Assembly: GCA_947089855.1 (NCBI GenBank)
Contig: CAMUML010000008.1
Coordinates: forward strand, 1-64,000
From: an uncultured Eubacterium sp.
GTDB taxonomy: Bacteria; Bacillota; Clostridia; Lachnospirales; Lachnospiraceae
DNA length: 64,000 nucleotides
Reading direction: 5' to 3'
Shown in pieces: positions 54,701-63,510 of the stretch. Numbering within the stretch: position 1 is the first letter of the stretch; every line of letters begins with the position of its first letter. The translations under genes were made by a program, and so were the position numbers. A model generated the notes under the pieces. That model was given only the letters and a program-made list of their open reading frames with translations. It was not told the origin of the DNA and searched no databases.

Positions 54701-56561
54701 TGTTGAGACTGCCTATGGCCCAAAGACCTTTGAGTTTACGCTGGACCTTGGGAAACCAGACAGCAGCGGCAACCTGTACCCAGCCTACGGCACGATGCAT
54801 TATGAAGTGCTGGAAAAAAGCGGTATCCCATCGGATGTGCCAAAAAGCGGTACGGCAGGCCAATCCACCTACACAGGCTTAGGGCCGTTTGTATCCGGTG
54901 TCAGCAGCGCCTGCGGTAGCTCCCTGCACAGCACCTACCAATGGCAGTCATTAAGCGACACGCTGGCAGCAGGCGTTTTAATAGACAAAACTACGTCGGA
55001 ATTGATCGGGAACCGAAACGGCTCTTTTTCAGATGGTACATTTACCGTATACGTGAGGCCGCTTTTTACATACAGCAAAAAAGTAACCATTGCCTGCCCG
55101 GTAGATGTCTATGTATACGGAATGGACGGCACCGAAGCCGGTTCGATTGTAGGCAACCAGCCGGAATCCAAAAACCGGAATGTCCGCCTGGATGTCAGCG
55201 GGGATACCAAAACAGTCTTTTTAACCGGGGACGACTACTACCTAAACCTGCGCGGTACGGATACCGGCACAATGAAATATGAGGTAGAGGAGATCGCAAA
55301 TGACGAGGTACGCCGGAACGTGGAGTTCCTGGAGCTAAAACTGGAAAAAGACATGCAGTACGAAGGGTATGTCTTCCGCCCGCTGAATATTGATAAAAAC
55401 CTGTATGCACTGCGTACCACCGGCAGCAGCAGCCAGGCTGTTTATCCGGATTCCGATTCGTACCAGCCAATCTTTAAAAAGGTGCAGGGCATGTCCTTAA
55501 GCCAGCAGAATACCTCTTTAAATACTGATAAAACCGTGCAGTTAAACGCGAGCCTGTTCCCATTAGACGCCAGCAATCCGAACTTGCAGTGGGTTTCCGA
55601 CGACCCGTCGGTTGCATCGGTCGGAAGCGACGGGCTGGTTACCGCAGTCGGCGCAGGCAGGGCTACTATAACCGTTATGACGCGTGATGGAAGCTTCTTA
55701 AAGGAATCTTGTATTATCGATGTCACGGGCGGCACAGCCAACCCGCCGGTACAGCCGGATACCCCTACGCAGCCAGGCGGTACGCCTTCACAGCCAGACA
55801 CCCCTACGCAGCCAGGCGGTACGCCGTCGCAGCCAGGTACCCCTACGCAGCCAGGCGGCACGCCGTCGCAGCCAGGTACCCCTACGCAGCCAGGCGGCAC
55901 CACCACGCAGCCAGGCACTTCCACGCAGCCGGGTACGGGCAGTACAACTACACAGCCGGGCACCACCACGCCAGGCACCCAGCCAAACCAGCCGTCCACG
56001 CAGCCGCCACAAGATAACGGGCCGGTTGTAGACAAGCTGTACTATGTCCTCCAGTTCCATGCGAACGGCGGCATGAACTTAAGCCGCAGGACGATGACGC
56101 TGTTAAATAACGACAGCCCCGGCATCCTGCCAAAAGTCCAGCGCAAAGCCTATACCTTTGACGGCTGGTACACGCAGCAGGACGGCGGCGCGCAGGTATC
56201 CGGGGACAAACCGCTGGATGCGGCTACCACGCTTTACGCACGCTGGTCCAAGACCGAAGCGCCGGCAAAACCGGCATCTCCAAAGCTTGTATCAAAGAAA
56301 AAAGGGCAGCTAAAGGTCACCCTGTCAAAAGCCAAAGGTGCAGCCGGGTATCAGGTCGTCTACTCCACCAGCAAGAAATTTGCCAAGGCAAATACGAAAA
56401 AGATGGTAGTAGGCCAGGGCGGTACCGATAAAAAAACGGCTACTGGGATAAAGCCAGGCAAAACCTATTATGTAAAAGTGCGGGCATATAGCCTGGACTC
56501 GATGGGGAATAAGGTTTATGGCAAATACAGTGCGGTAAAAAGCATAAAAGTAAAGGCATAG
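51780..56561 (+). CDS. Giant BspA-like LRR_5 surface protein 3 (1593 aa)
   Basis: The ATG 51780 sits in the same GGAGGAAAAGGCC context as gene 2, and the signal peptides are almost identical. Three LRR_5 blocks (about 35 units) are each followed by VYYSGTQEQW. The units are more diverse than in protein 2. The C-terminal order is the same: shared module, BIG_2, a long PTQPGGTPSQPGT linker (longest of the four), InlB B repeat (residues about 1430-1500) and FN3-like domain. From about 54360 to 55720 its DNA is nearly identical to 48360-49745 of gene 2, pointing to recent duplication or gene conversion of this module. Confidence 0.88.
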   Translation: MKRGRRVFAIIVALCVAVGMVAWPTGGRKVRAAVLGDYEYGYFEDGTINLMKYNGTDARVTVPEEIEGRVVSQVWPYAFENCTGLEAITLPSNITRVGSDAFKGCTSLTEVHFSNSMTEIEWGVFEGCTRLGAISIPDYITAIGGYAFKNCTGLVWISIPDNVTEIGAAAFAGCDSLAAIRIPSGVSQIYSDTFKGCVNLAEISIPNRVTIIGNGAFANCDGLEKVHISDSVEDIDNAAFKGCTSLKEISIPDHVANIGSSTFRDCTELGKISIPVSVANIGSSTFYNCSSLTDVYYSGTQEQWDEISIGTNNECLLNATIHFNNNSTDVPSQDYEYQLLDDGTITISRYIGSSPVVNIPLEIDGKPVASIQNAAFRNCERVREISIPENITSIGASAFNGCTSLTECNILGRVPAIRSLTFAGCINLTNINIPNGVTTIGLSAFSGCAGLEEVRIPDSVETIDPSAFYGCTRLTQISIPNHVTNIGISCFMGCIGLEKISIADSVVSIGGGAFEGCSNLTDVYYSGTQEQWDEIRIAADNECLLNATIHFNSSSTDAPLQDYEYQLLEDETIQITKYIGSSTVANIPSEINGKRVVVIGDEAFKDCTELTEVNISNSVTSIGNHAFEGCIGLAEVNIPNSVTSIGTFAFEGCIGLTEVSIPNSVTIIGACAFSGCTGLTEISIPNSVSWIQTGTFIHCTGLEKISIPENITSIEMSAFEGCTSLTECSISSRVSRIQSRTFFGCINLTNINIPNGVTAISLLAFGDCTGLTEISIPNSVTKIGGSAFVRCTGLTKVSIPNSVTSIAGAAFAGCTGLTEISIPTNVTQIGESAFARCSNLADVYYSGIQEQWDAIQIDENNEPLRNATLHYQAATEPDNPPQETLPPGTADARQELERLKAGDPLQLAPGIGQYLSEEQLDIVESCLFTWLADVNYAYQYAGSAGVKERVRKKAGIDPEGDFAAGTERAITHVSVETAYGPKTFEFTLDLGKPDSSGNLYPAYGTMHYEVLEKSGIPSDVPKSGTAGQSTYTGLGPFVSGVSSACGSSLHSTYQWQSLSDTLAAGVLIDKTTSELIGNRNGSFSDGTFTVYVRPLFTYSKKVTIACPVDVYVYGMDGTEAGSIVGNQPESKNRNVRLDVSGDTKTVFLTGDDYYLNLRGTDTGTMKYEVEEIANDEVRRNVEFLELKLEKDMQYEGYVFRPLNIDKNLYALRTTGSSSQAVYPDSDSYQPIFKKVQGMSLSQQNTSLNTDKTVQLNASLFPLDASNPNLQWVSDDPSVASVGSDGLVTAVGAGRATITVMTRDGSFLKESCIIDVTGGTANPPVQPDTPTQPGGTPSQPDTPTQPGGTPSQPGTPTQPGGTPSQPGTPTQPGGTTTQPGTSTQPGTGSTTTQPGTTTPGTQPNQPSTQPPQDNGPVVDKLYYVLQFHANGGMNLSRRTMTLLNNDSPGILPKVQRKAYTFDGWYTQQDGGAQVSGDKPLDAATTLYARWSKTEAPAKPASPKLVSKKKGQLKVTLSKAKGAAGYQVVYSTSKKFAKANTKKMVVGQGGTDKKTATGIKPGKTYYVKVRAYSLDSMGNKVYGKYSAVKSIKVKA

Positions 56562-56709
56562 CGGATTGCAAACCGGAACGGCTAAAATTTTAACGCCAGA
56601 TGAATTTATGAATGTGGAGATACTTCCATAAACCAACGGGCAGCGGCAAAATTTACATACAGCAACCCAAAGACAGGAGCAAGCGCACAGCAACAGAAAG
56701 GAGACACTT

Positions 56710-57636
56710 ATGAACAAAAAGAAAGCGGCAGCAGCAGGGCTGTTATGCAGCCTATGGATGGCCAGTATGGCACACATGCAGACGGTTTACGCGGCAACCC
56801 CGTCCTTATCGGCATCGGCGGATACCGGCAGCGTAGCGGCGGGGGATTATGTCAATGTCAACGTAGAGCTTGGCAGCAACCCGTCCATTAGCACGCTCGG
56901 GGCAGCGCTGGGCTACGACAGCAGCGTCCTAAAGTATGACAGTACGCAATGGAACAGCGGCTTTTCCGGCAGCGATATGCAGATGGCATCCGATACCGGC
57001 AGCGAGGTCAACCTGTCTGTGGTATGCGATAACAGCTACAGCGCAGACGGCACGGTAGCAACGGTGCGTTTCCAGGCAGTCAAAGATACCGACTCTATCC
57101 CGGTCACACTGCAGCTAAGGGATATGGCGGATGCCAACCTGGCCGAAGTGGGGGACTGCGACGTAACCAGCGCCGTGTATGCGCCAAAGGCACCGGCAGC
57201 GCCGGATGAAAACGATACGGTCGACCTGGAAAACCCGGACCAGGCCTCCGGTATCCAGATCGAAGATGAAGGCGGGGATACGCAATATCCGGTAGAATAC
57301 CCGTCTACCCCGGAAGAAGGCGATGACGGCACGCAAACCCCAGCCGGGGCTAGCGACCTTCCTTGGTCGGCGGAAAGCACATCCGGAGAGGCGCAGGCCG
57401 TTGTAGCAAATGCAGACGGAGGGGCTGGCAGCGCCACTGGCGTATCTGCTTCCTGGCCAGGGGCAGGCACACAGGCGCAGACCGTTGCGGCACGAAGCGC
57501 CAGTGGTTCGCGGCCAGATGCCAATTACAAGACAGGCGCAGGGCTTGGGAACGATATTTACCTAATCGGGGCTGCAGCGTTTGGGGTTGTAACGCTGGTA
57601 CTCGTAGTACGCAAACGCAGGGACAAGGAATCCTAA
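56710..57636 (+). CDS. Membrane-anchored cohesin-like surface protein (308 aa)
   Basis: A signal peptide (about 1-29) is followed by a cohesin-like beta-sandwich (about 32-160: SVAAGDYVNVNVELGSNPSISTLGAALGYDSSVLKYD, broken here by family-typical loops). Next are an acidic Pro/Thr/Glu-rich linker, one C-terminal transmembrane helix (about 280-300) and a basic tail (RKRRDKES). The sequence before the helix, ANYKTGAG, resembles sortase signals of the xPxTG/NPKTG type but lacks Pro, so anchoring may be by the helix alone. Cohesins bind dockerins, and a cohesin-dockerin-like protein is encoded 4.9 kb downstream. Confidence 0.75.
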   Translation: MNKKKAAAAGLLCSLWMASMAHMQTVYAATPSLSASADTGSVAAGDYVNVNVELGSNPSISTLGAALGYDSSVLKYDSTQWNSGFSGSDMQMASDTGSEVNLSVVCDNSYSADGTVATVRFQAVKDTDSIPVTLQLRDMADANLAEVGDCDVTSAVYAPKAPAAPDENDTVDLENPDQASGIQIEDEGGDTQYPVEYPSTPEEGDDGTQTPAGASDLPWSAESTSGEAQAVVANADGGAGSATGVSASWPGAGTQAQTVAARSASGSRPDANYKTGAGLGNDIYLIGAAAFGVVTLVLVVRKRRDKES

Positions 57637-57706
57637 ATAAACGCAGAGGAGCCTTGTACAGCAAACCACAGGTGCAGGGCTGCCAGCAAAACATGGGGAG
57701 GGGATT

Positions 57707-58432
57707 ATGCTTTCATTTGACATTTTATCCAAACCCGGCGAGCGGGACCATAACGAGGATTATGCCGGAATGCAGCAAAGAGGGGAAGCCTATTGTTTTG
57801 TCCTTGCAGACGGCCTGGGTGGGCACGGCGGCGGGGACGAGGCGTCCCGGATGGTGTCTGAGTGCGTGCTGGATGATTTTGCAGAAAATGGCATTGTATC
57901 ACAGCGTTACCTGGCGGCACGCTTTGAGGCGGGCCAGCGGATACTGCTGCAAGAACAACGGCGGCAGCGGCGGATGATGGAAATGAAGACGACGTTAACC
58001 GTCCTTTTGGCGGACAGCACCCAAGTATTGTGGGGCCATATCGGGGATTCCAGGATTTATCATTTTAAAGGCCGAAAACTCCATTCCCGGACAATGGACC
58101 ATAGCGTCCCGCAAATGCTGGTAGCCGCCGGGAAGCTAAAGGAAAAGAAAATCCGTGGGCATGCCGACCGCAGCCGCCTGCTGCGCGTAATGGGTGTGGA
58201 GTGGGAGGAGCCGCAGTATGAGATCGCACAGCCGCAGCCGTATATGGCCGGCGATGCCTTCCTGCTTTGTTCGGACGGGTTTTGGGAATGGATACAGGAA
58301 AAATCCATGCAGCAGCTCTTAAAGAAAGCCGCTTCCCCAACAGAATGGCTTTGCAAAATGGAAGCTGACGTATGCAGACATGGAAGCGGGAAACATATGG
58401 ACAATTATTCTGCGGTTGCAGTATTTTTATAG
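57707..58432 (+). CDS. PP2C-family Ser/Thr phosphatase 2 (241 aa)
   Basis: A compact PP2C domain without extension: RDHNEDYAG, ADGLGGHGGGDEAS, HIGDSRIYHF, LLCSDGFWEW and MDNYSAVAVF supply the metal-binding acidic residues. GGGGAG precedes the ATG. It lies far from the kinases, inside the surface-protein island, between the cohesin-like gene and giant LRR gene 4. It is shorter and quite different from phosphatase 1, so the two may serve different targets. Confidence 0.92.
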   Translation: MLSFDILSKPGERDHNEDYAGMQQRGEAYCFVLADGLGGHGGGDEASRMVSECVLDDFAENGIVSQRYLAARFEAGQRILLQEQRRQRRMMEMKTTLTVLLADSTQVLWGHIGDSRIYHFKGRKLHSRTMDHSVPQMLVAAGKLKEKKIRGHADRSRLLRVMGVEWEEPQYEIAQPQPYMAGDAFLLCSDGFWEWIQEKSMQQLLKKAASPTEWLCKMEADVCRHGSGKHMDNYSAVAVFL

Positions 58433-58485
58433 CAGCTACGGCATCCAGGCCGGCTGGCGGATGCGGTAGACGAGGAGGCGGGTAA

Positions 58486-61400
58486 ATGAAAAAGAGAAAA
58501 CGGGCCAGGGCGGCGTTCCTTGCATGCTGTATCGCGGCAGGCGCCCTCTTTGGGGGTGCCAGGGTAAATAAGGTTAAGGCGGAAATCTTAAGGGACGGCG
58601 ATTACCGGTATGAAGTCCTATCAGACGGGACAGCGGAAATAAAAAAGTACTTAGGTACGCAGGAAGCTGTGGAAATACCAGCGGAAATCGGCGGCAGCCG
58701 TATCAGCAGCATTGGGGACAATGCGTTTTCCGGCCATTTACAGTTACGGGAACTTACGGTTTTAGCGGAAATTACCAATATTGGCCAGCAGGCGTTTTAC
58801 AACTGCAGCGGCCTGTCGGAATTTACGATTCCGGCAAGTGTAGCCAATATTGGCCAGCAGGCGTTTTTAAACTGCACCAGTTTAACGGAAGTTACGATCC
58901 CAGCCAGTGCGGTTAATGTAAAACCAAATGCCTTTGCAGGCTGTACGGGGCTTACGGCGGTCCATGCAGACAGCGCCAGCCAGCATTATTCCTCCGATAA
59001 CGGCGTTTTGTATAATAAAAACGGGACGGAACTGCTGATATGCCCGGAAGGCAAGGAGGGTACCTATACCATCCTTCCGACCGTGGACAATATCGGGGCC
59101 AGCGCGTTTTGGAGCTGCAAACGGCTCACCGGCATTACGCTCCCAGACAGTGTCAGCAGCATTGGGGCCAGCGCCTTTTACGGCTGCAGCAGCCTTGTGC
59201 AGATGACTATCCCTGCGGCTGTGCGCAGTATCGGCAGTTTTGCGTTTTATGGCTGTAAAAGCCTTACGGAAATGGTAATTCCAAACGGGGTGGGCAGCAT
59301 TGAACGCAATACGTTTGAAGGGTGTGCAGGGCTGACCTCCATTACCGTCCCAATTGGCGTTGCTTCGGTCGGGGAAGACGCCTTTAAAGGCTGTAGCCGT
59401 TTAAAGGATGTCTATTATTCCGGAAACCGGGTGCAGTGGGATGGAATGAATATCGCGTCCCAGGACAGCGGCAATAGCACGTTTGTAAATGCGACGGTCC
59501 ATTTTAGGGATGGGTCGACGATAAATGGGCCGGAGGATGATTTTGAATACCGTGTTTTAGACGACGGTACGGTTGGGATTGAACGGTATCTGGGCACAAG
59601 CCAGGTAGTTGAGATTCCGGCAGAGATCAACGGAAAAAGGGTTACCAGTATTGTGGATACGGATGTTTTTGTATCACAAGGATATGACGGGCCGCAGGAA
59701 ATCGTGCTTCCATATAGTATGGTGAAGCTGAAGCCGTCTTGTTTTGAAAAATGCAAGACGCTGAAAGCCATCCGCGTCGAAGAAGATAATCCAGCCTATG
59801 CTTCGGATCAAGGGGTGTTATTTAACAAACAAAAGACAGAACTGGTTAAGTGCCCGAACGCAAAATCCGGTACCTATGCGGTCCCTTCCGGCGTAGAAAG
59901 TATTGGTGAGCAGGCTTTTTCAGAGTGTATTAATTTGCGGGCAATTACCCTTCCGGATAGTTTGGCCAGTATGGGGCCATTTGCCTTTAATGAGTGTAAA
60001 AATCTGACTAAAATAGCCATTCCATCGAAGGTAACTGGCATAGCAGATGGTGCTTTTACAGATTGTACACAATTATCGGAAATTACACTTCCAGAAACAT
60101 TGCAAAGTATTGGGGATGGTGCGTTTTCGATTTGTGAAAATCTGGCAGAGATTAAAATTCCATCAAGTGTGTCCAATATTGGGGACGATGCTTTCCACAG
60201 TTGTATCAAATTGAAAAAAGTGGAAATTCCATCCGGTATAGTTACAATAGAATTTGGTATGTTTAGCAGATGTAAAAATCTATCAGAAATTACAATTCCT
60301 GTTAGTGTAATGATTATACGCGATAGTGCATTTGAGGATTGTGAAAATTTAACCGATGTATATTACTCCGGCACAAAAATACAATGGGAAGACATTGCCA
60401 TTATAGACGAAGGAAACGACCCATTGAAAACCGCCGTAATCCACCTAAGCGACGGTACCACAATCAACGGCCCAAAAGAAGATTCCCCAAACCTGGAAAG
60501 TGCAAAGCAGGCGCTTGAGACGCTGAAAAACGGCGACCCGCTTTCACTCGAACGGGATCTGCAAAACTACTTATCGGCCAACCAGCTTGATGTAGTAGAA
60601 AGCTACCTTTACACCTGGCTTGCAGAAATCAACTATGCATACAAATACCAGGGCGGGGGCGGCGTGAAAAAGCGGATTATGGAAAAAGTGGGGCTTGACC
60701 CGGAAGCGGATTTTACGGCAGGCAATGGGCGCGCGGTTACGCATGTCACTGCCGATACCAAATTCGGGCAAAAATCCCTTGAATTTACCCTGGATCTTGG
60801 GAAACCGGACAGTGCGGGCAACTTATACCCTGCTTACGGCGCTATGCATTATGAAATTTTAGAGCAGGCAAATATCCCGCAAGGCGTCCCGGTAACGGGC
60901 CAGATCGGCAAGACGTCCTATGCGGATATGGGGGCGTTTATCGAATCCGTAGCGCTGGCAAACCAGGATTCGCTCCAGGCGACCTACAAAGGAGAGGATC
61001 AAAGCGACGAGCTGACGGCAGGCATCTTGATCGACAAGACAGTTATCGGCTTGGTAGGGGAAGACAACGCATCTTTTTCTGATGGTGTTTTAAAGGTCTA
61101 CCTGCAGCCAGTCCTTTCCTATAAAAAGAAAGTAACGATCGCCTGCCCGGTAGACGTTTATGTTTACGATATGGACGGCGCCCTGGGCGGTTCGATTGTG
61201 GACAATGAGCCAAGCGTGCGTGACCGCAACCTTGCAATGGAAGTAGACGGGGATACCAAGACCGTTTTTATGGCCCAGGACGACTACTACATTAGCCTGC
61301 GCGGCACAGATACCGGCAAGATGTCCTATTCCGTCGAAGAAATCGCAAACGAGGAAGTCAGCCGTAAGGTCGAGTTCCTGGAGATGGAGCTGGAAAAAGA

Positions 61401-62433
61401 CCTGGAATACACCGGCTACGTCTTTAAGCCGCTCAATATCGACAACCGGCTCTATGCCTTAAAACCTACCGGAAGCCCGGATTCAGCTGTTTATTCCAAT
61501 TCCGACACCCTTGCGTCAATTTTTAAAAAAGTAACCGGCCTGTCCCTCAGCCAGTCGGATACTTCGCTGGACGCCAACCAGTCGGTGCAGCTAAACGCCA
61601 GCCTGTACCCGGCGGACGCAAGCAACCAAAGGTTAAAATGGACGACGGACAATGGCTCTGTCGTATCCGTAGGCAGCGACGGGAAGGTAACCGCAGTCGG
61701 GGCTGGACAGGCTGTGATCACGGTAGCGACCCAGGACGGCAGCAACTTAAAGGCATCCTGTATGATCGTTGTCCCGGACAATTCCGGCGGGAACGTTACC
61801 CCGTCGCCATCGCCAAGCCCGTCGCCGTCGCCAAGCCCATCGCCAAGCAGCCCGTCGCCTGGCACATCAACAAGCCCGTCGCCATCGCCAAAGCCGGACC
61901 CAGAGCCAGCCCCAATGGTCGTGTACTATATCGTAAAGTTTGATGCAAAAGAAGGCACCAGCCTAAGCCGTTCTACCATGACGCTGCTAAAAGGGGACAG
62001 CCTGGGCATCCTGCCGAAAGTAAAGCGGGCGGACTACCGGTTTGACGGCTGGCACAAGCAGTCCGACGGCACAAAAGTAGACAGTGGGACTGTATTGGAC
62101 GAGGCCACAACTTTGTACGCCCAATGGACAGCAGTAGCAAAACCAGGCAAACCCGCTTCGCTAACGCTCAAATCCAAAAAGAGCGGGCAGGTACAGGCCA
62201 GTTTCCAGAAAGTAGCAGGCGCGGACGGATACGAGGTTTCTTATTCCACCAATAAGAATTTTGCGGCATCCAAAACAAAAAAAGTGGATATAACCGTAAC
62301 ATCCGTATTAGCAAAAAACCTCAAAAAAGGCGGGAAGTATTATATCAGGGTGCGTGCCTACAGCAAGGATTCCGCCGGGAATAAGATTTATGGCGCCTAC
62401 AGCGCAGCCAAAAGCGTCCAGGCCAAAAAATAA
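58486..62433 (+). CDS. Giant BspA-like LRR_5 surface protein 4 (1315 aa)
   Basis: The ATG 58486 follows GAGGAGG. Signal peptide (about 1-32). Two LRR_5 blocks (about 20 units) include two inserts of the form HYSSDNGVLYNKNGTELLICP, a known BspA-type spacer. C-terminal modules: shared unknown module, BIG_2, a PSPSPSPSP linker (in place of PGTSTQ), InlB B repeat (YYIVKFDAKEGTS...YAQW) and FN3-like domain. It is the most divergent of the four paralogues. Confidence 0.88.
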   Translation: MKKRKRARAAFLACCIAAGALFGGARVNKVKAEILRDGDYRYEVLSDGTAEIKKYLGTQEAVEIPAEIGGSRISSIGDNAFSGHLQLRELTVLAEITNIGQQAFYNCSGLSEFTIPASVANIGQQAFLNCTSLTEVTIPASAVNVKPNAFAGCTGLTAVHADSASQHYSSDNGVLYNKNGTELLICPEGKEGTYTILPTVDNIGASAFWSCKRLTGITLPDSVSSIGASAFYGCSSLVQMTIPAAVRSIGSFAFYGCKSLTEMVIPNGVGSIERNTFEGCAGLTSITVPIGVASVGEDAFKGCSRLKDVYYSGNRVQWDGMNIASQDSGNSTFVNATVHFRDGSTINGPEDDFEYRVLDDGTVGIERYLGTSQVVEIPAEINGKRVTSIVDTDVFVSQGYDGPQEIVLPYSMVKLKPSCFEKCKTLKAIRVEEDNPAYASDQGVLFNKQKTELVKCPNAKSGTYAVPSGVESIGEQAFSECINLRAITLPDSLASMGPFAFNECKNLTKIAIPSKVTGIADGAFTDCTQLSEITLPETLQSIGDGAFSICENLAEIKIPSSVSNIGDDAFHSCIKLKKVEIPSGIVTIEFGMFSRCKNLSEITIPVSVMIIRDSAFEDCENLTDVYYSGTKIQWEDIAIIDEGNDPLKTAVIHLSDGTTINGPKEDSPNLESAKQALETLKNGDPLSLERDLQNYLSANQLDVVESYLYTWLAEINYAYKYQGGGGVKKRIMEKVGLDPEADFTAGNGRAVTHVTADTKFGQKSLEFTLDLGKPDSAGNLYPAYGAMHYEILEQANIPQGVPVTGQIGKTSYADMGAFIESVALANQDSLQATYKGEDQSDELTAGILIDKTVIGLVGEDNASFSDGVLKVYLQPVLSYKKKVTIACPVDVYVYDMDGALGGSIVDNEPSVRDRNLAMEVDGDTKTVFMAQDDYYISLRGTDTGKMSYSVEEIANEEVSRKVEFLEMELEKDLEYTGYVFKPLNIDNRLYALKPTGSPDSAVYSNSDTLASIFKKVTGLSLSQSDTSLDANQSVQLNASLYPADASNQRLKWTTDNGSVVSVGSDGKVTAVGAGQAVITVATQDGSNLKASCMIVVPDNSGGNVTPSPSPSPSPSPSPSPSSPSPGTSTSPSPSPKPDPEPAPMVVYYIVKFDAKEGTSLSRSTMTLLKGDSLGILPKVKRADYRFDGWHKQSDGTKVDSGTVLDEATTLYAQWTAVAKPGKPASLTLKSKKSGQVQASFQKVAGADGYEVSYSTNKNFAASKTKKVDITVTSVLAKNLKKGGKYYIRVRAYSKDSAGNKIYGAYSAAKSVQAKK

Positions 62434-62498
62434 GGCAGAAACGCGAAAAGGCCGGTATGCGTAACAGTTCAATGGGTGGGCAAAAGGAGGAGGCCAGA

Positions 62499-63242
62499 AT
62501 GAATAAAATAAAGAAGGTGGCAGCAGCCATACTATGTTTTACGATTGCCCTGGGCGGGTTATCCAACCAGGCATTTGCAGAAGAAACCAAGTGGGATATT
62601 GAAAATACGCTGGATATATCCGACTGTAAACAAGGAAGCACCGTTACCATGTCCGTAACCCTAAAAGGCAGCGGCACCGCCGCCGATAAACCACAGGAAA
62701 TAGCATCCATAAACGGTACGCTGGAATATGACAACAGCCTGTTTACCGTAGAAAAAGCAGACATCCTGCCAGTAGAAAGCGGCAAAGCACAGAATTGGTC
62801 TTTTGACAAGGAAACCGGTACGTTTCACATCCAGTACGCATCCAGCATTACCGTACCAAACGACGGGATGCTGCTGCAGATCAAGCTCCACACCGCAGCA
62901 GATGCTACGACCGGAAAGACTACACTTTGCGTTACACAGCTCAAATGGGGCAATGCTGCAGGCCAGGAAACGGAAGTCGAACACCGTGTACCAGCCCGGA
63001 TTACCATTGCCCAGGCCCAGGAAGAGCCAGAACCAGGAACCCAGACAGCCACAGGGGACGTCAACCTGGACGGCAAGGTCAACCTGACAGACGCAAAGCT
63101 GGTCATGCAGTATTATAACGGCGCCAAAACGCTGGATACCCAGCAGTTGAAAAATGCAGATGTCAACGGGGACGGCAAAGCCAACCTGACAGATGCAAAA
63201 ATGATTATGAGATATTACAATGGGGAAGTAGCTGGGTTTTAG
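62499..63242 (+). CDS. Secreted cohesin-like/dockerin protein (247 aa)
   Basis: The ATG 62499 follows AAAGGAGG. A signal peptide (about 1-26, ending AFAEE), a cohesin-like beta-sandwich (about 30-170, IASINGTLEYDNSLFTVEKA, GMLLQIKLHT) and a short Glu/Pro linker precede a type I dockerin (about 188-247). The dockerin has two calcium-loop repeats, GDVNLDGKVNLTDAKLVMQYY and ADVNGDGKANLTDAKMIMRYY, each with D-N/D-D-G-N-D ligands. It could dock to the membrane-anchored cohesin of 56710 or self-associate, as scaffold subunits of cellulosome-like complexes do. Confidence 0.85.
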   Translation: MNKIKKVAAAILCFTIALGGLSNQAFAEETKWDIENTLDISDCKQGSTVTMSVTLKGSGTAADKPQEIASINGTLEYDNSLFTVEKADILPVESGKAQNWSFDKETGTFHIQYASSITVPNDGMLLQIKLHTAADATTGKTTLCVTQLKWGNAAGQETEVEHRVPARITIAQAQEEPEPGTQTATGDVNLDGKVNLTDAKLVMQYYNGAKTLDTQQLKNADVNGDGKANLTDAKMIMRYYNGEVAGF

Positions 63243-63302
63243 GAAAAACCAAACGGGGCTGCGCCAGCCGTTGTAAACAGGGTTACGGCCTTCTGTTAGG
63301 GC

Positions 63303-63451
63303 CTGTCACGAAATAAAATGTACCTCTTATGCAGGATTTTTCTTCGAGAGTGCCAGTCAAAAATCAGGCGCATAGCGGGTTATGTAACTGATTTTTGACT
63401 GGTGCTGTCGGAGAAAAAGACAAGCAAGAAGTACATTTTATTTCGTGACAG
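63303..63451. repeat. 149-bp palindromic element
   Basis: Perfect 21-base ends (CTGTCACGAAATAAAATGTAC and its complement) and perfect 15-base inner arms (CCAGTCAAAAATCAG/CTGATTTTTGACTGG) make the whole element a single long hairpin. Target duplications are not clear. It is unrelated in sequence to the TTACTWTTCAC MITEs. It occupies the spacer (63243-63510) before the last gene. Confidence 0.82.
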
Positions 63452-63510
63452 TTCTTTAGTATTAACAGGGGGCCGTAGCCAGATATAGGGCTGGATAAGG
63501 AGGGGGAAGC

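Noticed and set aside
55948..56133. Short ORFs opposite the Pro/Thr/Gln linkers of the LRR genes
   Set aside because: They are low-complexity shadows of the linker repeats.
57525..57560. LPXTG-type sortase signal in the cohesin-like protein
   Set aside because: The motif reads NYKTG without Pro, and no sortase gene is in the window; kept only as a resemblance.
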